From: Alentia gelatinosa | Lineage: Eukaryota > Annelida > Polychaeta > Phyllodocida > Polynoidae | Direction of reading: 5' to 3' | Assembly: GCA_950022655.1 (NCBI GenBank) | Contig: OX465584.1 | Coordinates: forward strand, 64,790,722 to 64,854,721 | DNA length: 64,000 bases | Shown here: one piece after another, positions 56,801-64,000 of the stretch | How positions within the stretch are numbered: position 1 is the stretch's first letter | Layout: each line of letters opens with the position of its first letter | Position numbers and translations under genes: made by a program | Notes under the pieces: generated by a model | The model's input: the letters and a program-made list of their open reading frames with translations, nothing else | Database searches by the model: none | Told to the model about the DNA's origin: nothing

Positions 56801-59800
56801 ATGTTACACAGGTAGTCGCTTGTTACTGGTGTCCACACTAACACCAGCGAAAGGCTGTGGTCTCACTGTCTCTCTCAAGGTAAGGAGATCATAGAAATAG
56901 AGTTCTTAATTCCGTTTATAGTATGGCAAGAATTACTCAGGATAGAAGTACATCTGTGTAGAGAAATTAAAAAAAGAATATCTAGTTTAAGTTTAGCACT
57001 ACACGAGAATCTCACTCTTGTGGCCCTTCAGTCTCCATGCCTAGGTCTGGTTCACTCTGTCTCTATGTGTGGGAGAATCTCCAAGCGGATGCTGCCAGAA
57101 TCATAGTTTTTTAGATATAGTAGGTAAAAATACCACTGGATACACAGTTATTAGATGAGTGGAGTTCACTGGAAACACAGTTGTTAAATGAGACAGTTCA
57201 CCTCACCTCTGGTATTCCCCATAGACATAACATTGGGAACTCATACTCAATGCCCATGGAATATTTAGGAATAATAATTTAAATGGGGATTATTTCACAA
57301 AGTAAGCCCATTAGTCCATGTAAAGGGAAGGTAAATTCAGAAGCCTATTCAAGTTTACGGTCAGAGCTTGATCTCATTTGAATCCCTATGTAATTCATAC
57401 AGCTTTGCCTTGTGAATTAGTACGTGATTCAAACTCGATGGGATACGGGGTCTGTCCCTAGGTTTTCCTTTATATGGGTTCACTGGCACGTTTATCAAAT
57501 TATAACAGTGAATTGCCTATTTTTCTACCGCTCTATCAGATTTTTTCTGTATTGGAATTTGAGCATATCCAATACACAAGGCGTTATTAGTAAGTATTTT
57601 GTTATCATACAACATACAAGCTGGTAGGTATGACACTTGACTAGTTTAGCCTTCAGTTTCCAGCCCCCTGAAGCGGTGCTGCCTTCTGCGGTTTATCTCA
57701 CCCCTGGTACAAGTTTAGCCTTGGGAATAACGTTAGATTAAGATACTCAACAATCACCCCCATAAAGTGACAATATTAGAGGGAAACTATGTTCCGGTGA
57801 AAGGAAGTCAAAGTTACGAGGTAAGGCTTGGAAAAATTACTGCCCAAGGCCTTGGCCGCGGGCAGTAATTTTTCCAAGCCTTACCGAGTAATTTTGACTT
57901 CCTTTCACTGGTACTTGGTTTCCCTATTCCTATATGCCTTCAAATGTGGTTTAATAACGATAATTAGCGTTATTTGCTCATCCACCATCAAACCTGAAGC
58001 CAGATCCAACCTTATCGAGTAACTTGACACTTTATGTTTACTCCCCACTGCGCTTTTCATATGAATTTTGTAAGAGACAATCTGATTGGTCTAAATGTCA
58101 ACCTTGGGTAGTATACGGCAACCTTGGGTAGAATACGGCAACCTTGGGTAGTATCCATAAGTTACTCCACCCCCCAGAACGTGGTGTAAGCATAGAGTGT
58201 ACAGCCATAGGTATATAGGAATACACCATGATTGTTGCAGAGGGAATATGAAATGACATCATACGCTATTAACCAACTTGATTTTTGAAGTAATCTGAAT
58301 TATTCTGATATTATGATGCTATTTAATGTCAGTGAAACGGGTGAGATAAATCCAGAACCACACTGGAATCATAAAATGCACAATAATCCACTGGTTTAGA
58401 TAAGCTGTAATCGTCACTCGGCTTCACCTCAATAACAATCACAGCCCATCTAAACTCATGGAGCATTGTGTATTTATACGATTTTCGATGTAGTTCTATA
58501 CATTATTATATACCCATGCAGTATATTTTATAATTAAATACTGCTGTTCTCTATGCAGTATAAATTGTATACTTAACTCTGTGCAGTACTATCAAGAGCC
58601 GTCACGAGTTGGAGTCTGAGTTTATTTATGCCACGCATTTTGTTGGCTCCATAATTTCACGAGTCGAAGACAAGTGACATTACGGAGCCAACAAAATGAG
58701 TGGCATAAATAAACTCAAACTCAAACGAGTGGCGTCTAGATTTTATCCTACCCCGTTTTCATATTTTTTCAGCATGAGAAAGTAGTGGCATAAACAACAC
58801 TTTATGTCACACCCGTGACATAAACAAATCCCATGCTAAGCCTATGGCGTTTTTTATTAGGGGTAGGATAAACTGTTATACTGCACACGTTGAAATATAA
58901 GCAGTGTGTGGGCTTTCAAGCTGACATGTCCTCTATGCCCATATATGGCAAGTTTGATTAATTTTGGGTATATAATAAATATAGAGCGACCCCCATGACT
59001 GTACATCCTACAAAACTCGAAGGGAAACAACAACGTTTTATAGCATGTACAGCATGGTCAGGGACCTGTTTCACTAGTTTCGTGACATGTCTGTGACACT
59101 ATACAGACATTGGGGTTGTCTAGTTTTGTGACAACACAAGTAGCTGCCCTTAGGAAAAGACAGACCCCAAACATAAGAATTAGACAAATCTACACATCAT
59201 GGACCTGTTTCACTAGTTTCGTGACAAAAGTGTTAGACAGACATGAAAAATGGCACCAACAGTGCAAGCAAGAACGGACAAAACAAAGTCTAGTGTCTAG
59301 TTCTTATGAAACCGGACACACCATCTAGACAGCATCTAGACATGTCAAGAACTAGTGAAACAGGTCCCAGGTCGTTCTATATATACACAATATTGACTGG
59401 TTTCCGATACAAGCGGCCGTATGCTCTGAGGAGTTGACGCGTAGTAATATCCGAGCGTATGCGAGGATATTGCGCAGAGTCAACTCCGAGGAGCATACAA
59501 ACGCTTTTATCTGAAACCAGTCTATATTGTATTTATTATCCACCTTTTCTGGGTAGGTGGCTTGTCGATAACAGTTCGTTTTAGTTATGCACTATTTTTC
59601 CGCACGCACTATTTTTCCGTATGCGCCACCCGGAGCATACAACATATCTGTATGCACTGGGTATGCCCATACAAACTCCCTATGTGTTTTCTATGGACAC
59701 TTTGTATTAGGTGGATAATAAATTTACTTACCGTGCGTTTAGTGTCAGTCACGTCTGTGTCTAGGTCCGTTATCCTGGTCACCATCATCCGTGTCCTGGG

Positions 59801-62800
59801 ACTGTTCAGGTTAGACCCGTAAATTGTAAGAGGTACTCCACCACTGTAAGGGAAAAATACTTATATAGAACGTCCTGACCATGCTGTACAATTCACAGAA
59901 CGAGATGGTAATTTACGGTTTGTACGGAACGAGGCATTTATGCCGAGTTCCGTACAAACGGTAAATTATCATCGAGTTCTGTGACTTGTACAAGCATGGT
60001 TGGACGTTATATATTTACTATATACCCGAAATTAAAAAAAAAAAAAATTCATTTGGCTTAACAACCAATTTTTTAATAAACGTGTATGGCAAGGTGGTCC
60101 GTATTTTAGTGTACGTTATATGGCAAAACGGTGCGTATTTACAGTATATACAGCATGGGTATATAGTAAAGCAAGGTATGTTTCTATCATACATTAAGGT
60201 TTACATTAAGGTGTAGCACTGTAAGGGAAAAATACTATCGTAAAACGGGATGAGTTTGCGTCTTGGCCACCGTATGCCACGACTGGAGTTTGGCAAAGTG
60301 ACTTCATGAGGCGAAGCCGAGTGAAGTCTGGTGCCAACACTCCAGGAGTAGCATGCGGTGGCCAAGATTAAAATGAATCAGGTTTTGATTTTATCCTACC
60401 CTGTCTCCTCAATTTTGGAATATTACGTGATAACAATTCTGTATGCCCCTAGTGGCATATAAAACTCTGTATGCCAGTCAGCGTGGCATACGGAAACTCA
60501 ATGTTAAGACTATGGGATTTTATATTAGGGGTAGGATAAAGCAAGGTATGTTTCTATCATACATTAAGGTTTACATTAAGGTGTAGCAAACATATTATGA
60601 AAACAGAGGCCATCATTGATAAATGATCATGCAAATATAAATGAATAACAGTTAAAAGGTTTGGGTTACATTCAGTCTATGGATTGTTTTCTGTAACCTA
60701 CTTGCACCCAGTCAATTTGCTATTTCTGCAACTGCCTGAGTCAAAGATCGAAACATATCCAGTGCCAATGAGCCAATCAGGTATTTCAGTCTTGAATAAT
60801 ATACAGATAGTGAAGTGATAGTGTTTTTGCAGGAAACCTGTTGGCTATATATGCGACCACTCTAACCTTTAGGCAACCTATATATGTGTGCAAGCACGTT
60901 CTAATAAAAATCTTTTAAAAAAGAAAAAGTGAAGTAGTTTTTAGTACTCTTAGTCAAACTTTCATGGTCTGTAGCTTTTTGGGTTTTGTTTTCTCTTGAA
61001 GCACATCCTGCAATTTTCGATGGCATCACTGGCTGAATTTAGGATGTTTTGTTATTTTTATTAGAACCAGATCTTCCACTAGAGCATCAAACAGCATTAA
61101 ATCAAAATCACAATGTGTAGAGTATACTTGAGATTGACAAATTGAAGGAATATGAGGTGAATAGTATTAAGGGCCTATTCCACGTTCCAGCCGATCTTTC
61201 GACAGACGTTGGTTGAAACATCTGGCCAAATTGCCTCAAAATGCATCACTGCTCCACCGAAACCCCCGCCAGATGTTCGTGTGGTCGCCATATGAGCGTC
61301 TGGTGGGCCCAAAGTTCTAACAGATCCTCCACCCGACGCTCCAGAGAGAGCAGCAGTGTGCAGACAGTGGCGCCGTCTGGTGGACATTTCATGCAGTTAT
61401 CGAGTTCTCCGCTGAGGCGATAGGTGGCACGGCGTGCGCCGATACACTACGACTCTATGAACCCGCGAAAGCTGTGTAACGAGCAGAGCGGTGTTGCGCC
61501 GTGTTGGGATTTGTACGGGAACGGTCAGAAAACGTCAAATAACCGTGGAATTACATGTTAAATCAAACAATGAAGGTAGATAAAGATAAGGATTGATGTT
61601 ATGAATGTGTATGGCATGCTATGGTGCTAGAATTCTGCTGATGTCCATTCGCGGCTTCGGGTATCGCCAGTGTCAGCCGTGCAGTGTTGGCGGCGTTCCC
61701 TCGCCGCGGGTCCCGGCAGAGCCCACAGATGGGTGTCGTAGTCTTCAAATGCATCTGCCAGACACTCAATTCCAGCAGATAAAAAACTAATAAATCAGTT
61801 ATTCGGCCGATGCTATAATTCTATCCCTTGGAGGGTTGTTGGCGCAACGGCCGTAAAATTGGCTGTAAAATCTGGTTGGTGGAAGCGATTTTCAGCAGAA
61901 ACCACAGCCAATGGTCCAATAACCCTCCAGCAACCGTGAGCAACCCTTGGGCGATGCGCCAGCCACCTCCAACAGATGCTCAACTATCCCAGCAACCAAG
62001 AGCAGACGTCTGGCAGATGGGCAACGCGTGGTATTGCGCGATGCTCCACCAAACAGACAAAAACAAAATTCCACGAGATTTTCCAGGAACCCTTGTATGG
62101 GCGTTGTACAACGTATTCGTCTGGTTGGTGGAATCGGCCCTTTAAACTCTTTCCTTGGGGATAGGTGTTGGGTATCTGAATCTAATTTGTCCCATGATTT
62201 AGTCAGTCTCTGTAACATATTGCAAATCATAAACAGTGTTGTAGTTCATGATTTAACATCTAAAAGTTATTTTTTACTTCATTCTATATATATATATCGA
62301 ATATAATCGCGATTCGATACATCGTCTTAGACACGCCATCTTATTTGTTTTGATACTGGTACCCGCGCATGCGCTCACAGAGCAGCCGGCATACTGCTTC
62401 CGGGCAGCTCTCAGCCTAGTGACCGTACCAGGGGAGGTGTGAAGCGCTACGCCCCCTATCGTTTTGGCCTGGACTCAAATGACAGCTGATGCAGATTCCT
62501 ATGCTAAAGTATAGCAAAAATAGGCTAACTAGTAACAGCTACTACATACAAACTGTTAGAGCTCTATCAAAAATCTTTTCAGATATTGATAGAGGGACAT
62601 CTAATGTACTCCAAACCACAATAGAGCTCAATAGAGCTCCACGTTTTGTGCCTGTTTTTGACACACAGGTGAACCTTATTTTTCACAAATTCCAATGTTC
62701 AACCTACGACAGGAAACCTTAGCCATAGCACAGGTATATGACATGTGTATGACTAAATAGGCCCATGTCCTAGGTTTCTAACAATGTTTTGTTTATCAAA

Positions 62801-63323
62801 ATCGGCCTATTATTCATGACACAAGAGCTATTTGTATTTTTCATGTTTTGGTGTGGGTTCTTCTCAGAGCTCCTTCCCTCATGCTGGCATGTTTGAGAGT
62901 GGCGCCTTGAACGCTGTCGCGATCGCATATATGAACCAAGTCGGTATAGGGGGCGCTGCGCTTCACACCTCCTCTGTGACCGTACTACAGGCTAGGCACA
63001 CACCGGCAGCTAGTCACTTTTTACACTGGCAACCGAAGGGCTGTTTCACTAGAAGATATAAGTCTCGTTGTTTCTATCAGTGGCACCACAGCGGCCTTTG
63101 TAATTTTTTTTTTTGAGTGGCCTAAGATAATAAGATAAATATTTACCTAAGGATAGTGGTGTTTGGTTGGATCCTTGTGATGGTTGGATCCGTCATATAG
63201 GTGAACTGATAATTGGTTGTCTTGTAAATCCTTTCGTCAGACCAGAAGGTGACATTCAGTCCCTTCCCCACTTTAGTCTCATTTGATGATGCAGCAGTTG
63301 AACAGAGGATAACGACGGTGTTT
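50550..63323 (-). CDS. plexin-like receptor, partial gene (5 exons seen)
   Basis: Exons in transcript order, 63323-63147, 59843-59732, 56638-56336, 54025-53861 and 50867-50550, join in matching phases on the minus strand. The product has IPT/TIG-type segments of the plexin/Met superfamily (DPTITRIQPNTTILSGGVPL, YADPLFFAFEDHMITFTSTW, GEGLTDGLQADEYVVMIGG) with paired cysteines. One transmembrane helix is followed by CSCRRGRW and a charged tail. The spacing (TIG end, ~25 residues, TM, GIP-containing juxtamembrane) resembles plexins. The N-terminal Sema/PSI part would lie beyond 64000. No RasGAP-like cytoplasmic exon was found below 50550, so either the tail is short (frame open to a stop at 50499) or more exons are unrecognised. 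Confidence 0.75.
51020..51305. mobile_element. GC-rich insertion inside the array
   Basis: Interrupts one array unit between gtaatggatgta and tgtaatggatgtagcc. It contains accgcgggaagaggccggct and ends with gcgtaacggtacgccgcgtc. A tRNA-derived SINE head is possible on the minus strand (gtccgagccctc resembles a B box) but not proven. Confidence 0.5.
51370..51625. mobile_element. cttactgtcttcgtacgt element, copy 2
   Basis: Matches 26641-26890 (gcttactgtcttcgtacgta / ttgacgtacaaagacagtca, gggatgtatgtgatcaaca, agtacgtcacagtgtgccgt). Confidence 0.75.
51870..53860 (-). repeat. 38-bp array carrying the donor of the 53861 exon
   Basis: About 50 units, on the minus strand gtaagtcatacactcactat then agaccatgatcgtattgt. 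The first eight bases (gtaagtca) are the exon's own donor, copied in each unit. Variant blocks (gaattataatgtatgatcgt) recur at 52215-52310, 53108-53210 and 53560-53655, giving a higher-order structure. Confidence 0.95.
53861..54025 (-). CDS. receptor exon, IPT/TIG segment
   Basis: 165 nt, phase 0-0, acceptor gcatcttccag, donor gtaagt. It encodes GEGLTDGLQADEYVVMIGG, TACKITEVYTNMIDCEPP and a polar end DGHTDQDKIPVN. Two cysteines are spaced as in plexin TIG repeats (IGG..C......C.PP). Confidence 0.87.
54365..54507. mobile_element. hairpin MITE, copy 2
   Basis: Same architecture as 2646-2786: aaacatccttactgtggact / cgtccacagtcaggatgttt and gttgtcgatttcata / aatgaaatcgacgac. Confidence 0.75.
54515..54935 (+). 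mobile_element. dispersed repeat family R, copy 2
   Basis: agcgtgcttgcacgcgctct, gcgtgcccagctgaccatga, aagacccactggtgcttgat, matching 10415-10730. Confidence 0.75.
55270..55455. mobile_element. hairpin element, different stem, same flank
   Basis: Flank ttcgaaaagatggataataa as in 42755, but the stem reads gattttgtggacaggcggct / agcctgtccacaaaaccatc, then gttgaccttgtaatacactc / gtgtattactatgcgccaac around cgctagcg. Confidence 0.85.
55789..56274. mobile_element. pogo-like MITE, copy 2
   Basis: Ends tacagtaaaaccctgcttac / ttaagcggagttttactgta are inverted with flanking TA. The interior repeats cttaaggg-type words. Confidence 0.75.
56336..56638 (-). CDS. receptor exon, TIG-to-TIG segment
   Basis: 303 nt, phase 0-0, acceptor gtttctatttccag, donor gtgata. 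It encodes SCSGNHSEYMICETPAIDLE, GLGRKRPRRDAAKSINRRMN, ITVVISFELDGVRKYRNLIG and YADPLFFAFEDHMITFTSTW. The C-x-P motif ends one TIG domain and YADP opens the next. The overlapping plus-strand open frame (109 codons) is a shadow. Confidence 0.87.
56855..57130 (+). mobile_element. dispersed repeat family X, copy 3
   Basis: gatagaagtacatctgtgta, gcccttcagtctccatgcct, gaatctccaagcggatgctg, matching 46640-46930. Confidence 0.8.
57185..57480. mobile_element. tttatctcacccc-family body plus hairpin
   Basis: tcacctcacctctggtattc to agggaaggtaaattcag, then hairpin tcagagcttgatctcatttg / caaactcgatgggatacggg with loop acagctttgccttgtgaatt. Copy of 29247-29540. Confidence 0.7.
57779..57935. mobile_element. 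hairpin element, copy of 6445-6600
   Basis: gggaaactatgttccggtga ... ggtaaggcttggaaaaatta / taatttttccaagccttacc ... gtacttggtttccctattcc. Confidence 0.8.
58350..58505. mobile_element. hairpin element, gtttaga stem
   Basis: gtgagataaatccagaacca, then ccactggtttagataagctg / cagcccatctaaactcatgg, loop actcggcttcacctcaata. Relative of 30285 and 49495. Confidence 0.75.
58595..58875. mobile_element. hairpin plus tttatcctacccc body
   Basis: Hairpin tttatttatgccacgcattt / aaaatgagtggcataaataa with inner gttggctccataat / attacggagccaac, then a body from gattttatcctaccccg to ttaggggtaggataaac. Confidence 0.8.
59059..59368. mobile_element. GGACCTGTTTCACTAG MITE, copy 2
   Basis: Inserted in a ggtatatagtaaat-family element: catggtcagg before and ccaggtcgttctatata after, where empty copies (26600, 27105) read catggtcaggacgttctata. 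This implies duplication of a ~5-bp TCAGG target. Confidence 0.85.
59385..59722. mobile_element. hairpin plus tttattatccacc body
   Basis: Hairpin gactggtttccgatacaagc / gcttttatctgaaaccagtc with inner ggagttgac / gtcaactcc. The body is bounded by tttattatccacct (59530) and ttaggtggataataaa (59707). The right edge stops 10 bp from the donor of the exon at 59732. Confidence 0.8.
59732..59843 (-). CDS. receptor exon, TIG start
   Basis: 112 nt, phase 2-0, acceptor tttttcccttacag, donor gtaagt. It encodes SGGVPLTIYGSNLNSPRTR, then MMVTRITDLDTDVTDTKRT. The (S)GG-PLTI-G-NL start is the classic first strand of a plexin/Met TIG domain. Confidence 0.87.
59865..60030. mobile_element. ggtatatagtaaat hairpin element, inverted copy with centre
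   Basis: tatagaacgtcctgaccatg / catggttggacgttatatat, and a centre cggtttgtacggaacgaggc / gccgagttccgtacaaacgg. Confidence 0.8.
60217..60540. mobile_element. hairpin plus body element flanked by a 49-bp direct repeat
   Basis: Close copy of 29822-30130. The 49 bp before (60168-60216) and after (60540-60588) are identical (aagcaaggtatgtttctatc through aaggtgtagca). Confidence 0.85.
60690..60905 (-). mobile_element. dispersed repeat family R, inverted copy
   Basis: gcgaccactctaacctttag, ctgtaacctacttgcaccca, gtgtgcaagcacgttct, inverted relative to 10415-10730. Confidence 0.7.
61171..62140. mobile_element. 970-bp non-autonomous DNA transposon
   Basis: Ends gggcctattccacgttcc and ggttggtggaatcggccc are inverted. 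Both sides carry TTAA (61167-61170 and 62142-62145), which suggests a TTAA target as in piggyBac or Kolobok elements (class inferred). The overlapping open frames inside (61828-62306) show no transposase motif that I can see. Confidence 0.65.
62419..62984. mobile_element. element with inverted ends
   Basis: gtgtgaagcgctacgccccc (near 62436) is inverted against ggggcgctgcgcttcacacc (near 62950), and gaccgtac occurs on both sides. The interior open frames are unsupported. Confidence 0.55.
63147..63323 (-). CDS. receptor exon, TIG end
   Basis: 177 nt, first base completing the previous codon. Acceptor gttcgtttgattag is weak in pyrimidines; donor gtaaat. It encodes NTVVILCSTAASSNETKVGK, GLNVTFWSDERIYKTTNYQF and TYMTDPTITRIQPNTTIL. 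The Y-x-x-DPTI-x-x-I-x-P linker between TIG domains is characteristic of plexins. Confidence 0.83.
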
Positions 63324-63371
63324 CTAATCAAACGAACACATGTAAAGATATGTTTGTCATTTATACAAAAC

Positions 63372-63559
63372 ATATTGTAACGAGTAACGAGAATGTAAAA
63401 TTAAAAATTAAAAGAATAAGAACAGCTAAGTATAGGAAATCGCCACTGAATGAGGGAAAGCAACTGTGGGATAGACTGCCTCGGGAGGTCCAACATATTG
63501 AATCGGATGAATTTTTTAAGATAAAAATCAAAGAACTGCTAGTTGATGTTGTAAGTTGA
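63372..63559 (+). pseudogene. LINE ORF2 C-terminal fragment
   Basis: Encodes KIKRIRTAKYRKSPLNEGKQ, LWDRLPREVQHIESDEFFKI and KIKELLVDVV, then TGA. The R-x-x-x-x...G-x-x-LW-x-x-LP-x-x-(V/I)...F-K-x-x-(I/L)K pattern is the usual end of non-LTR reverse-transcriptase polyproteins. Truncated at its 5' side. Confidence 0.65.
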
Positions 63560-63598
63560 ATATTATCTGTGGATTATTAACTTGATTAAAATCTGAGC

Positions 63599-63988
63599 CC
63601 TGGGAGGTGTTTTTAAAACTAAGAACGATAAAGGGTTCGATCTTATCGTGGTCTTTGTTGCATTCTCGTTACCTAACCAGATCTGTCTTTATGGAGGACT
63701 GTCTTACAAGACGATCGGTAAAATATCTTTATTCGTGGTATTTTGAAAGATAACAAATTTTACCTTTTTTCAGGTCCGTTGCTAAGTGGGTTCGAATCTT
63801 CATAACATAAGATAATCTCCCTTAAGAAGGGAAATAGTATAGATAAAAACTGCAAAAGATTTCCTGGATTTCTGAGGGCCACATTTAAAACACGGACAGC
63901 CGCTTCCATCGTGGTCACTATCGCCTGAGGTTAGTCCTAGTCGTAATCGTTCAGCCAGTATCCTTCTTAGCTTTAAAAACACCTCCCA
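63599..63988. mobile_element. element with ctgggaggtgttttta ends
   Basis: ccctgggaggtgtttttaaa and gctttaaaaacacctcccag are inverted, and ctaagaa / ttcttag continue the match. The enclosed minus-strand open frame is unsupported. Confidence 0.7.
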
Positions 63989-64000
63989 GTTTTATTTTCA

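Noticed and set aside
61828..62306. Overlapping 105-119 aa frames
   Set aside because: They lie within or run out of a TIR-bounded element, and no transposase motif could be recognised in any of them.

Overview
Eukaryotic, intron-rich, transposon-dense DNA, most likely from an invertebrate chordate. My best guess is amphioxus (Branchiostoma). The reasons are small GC-rich exons in large AT-rich introns, very many short palindromic (MITE-like) elements, and tandem repeats sitting across exon-intron boundaries. From memory, unverified, such repeats were described in the amphioxus Adh locus and nicknamed 'mirages'. Nothing bacterial or viral was seen (no operons, no CRISPR, no rRNA or tRNA recognised).

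Layout. 1-1373: a 38-bp array ending at a probable terminal exon (1242-1373, +). 1377-7316: AT-rich array, microsatellites and nested MITEs. 7317-8492: a 17-bp array and degenerate acceptor copies leading into a second probable terminal exon (8410-8492, +). 8493-14170: intergenic, mostly MITEs. 14194-38861 (+): a complete ten-exon gene for a 938-residue ankyrin-repeat protein. All exon phases join and the summed length is a multiple of three. The protein has two ankyrin blocks, a basic linker and a long disordered acidic tail. 38862-50498: 3' flank, transposon remnants (one with a reverse-transcriptase piece) and many hairpin elements. 50550-63323 (-): at least five exons of a convergent gene for a plexin-like receptor, with IPT/TIG-type extracellular segments, one transmembrane helix and a short cytoplasmic start. 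The rest, to 64000, is transposon remnants.

The outstanding pattern is that every one of the nine introns of the ankyrin gene carries a tandem array abutting or close to a splice junction. In six introns the repeat unit contains part of the exon and/or the splice site itself, giving many decoy donors or acceptors. The same occurs in the minus-strand gene and before both upstream terminal exons. The arrays are locus-specific in sequence, so the shared property is position, not sequence. A second pattern is a family of about 140-bp hairpin elements whose flanks and loops are conserved while the stem arms differ between copies yet stay self-complementary.

The ankyrin protein is probably an intracellular scaffold and the minus-strand product a cell-surface receptor. 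Nothing in the sequence shows that they work together; they are simply convergent neighbours.
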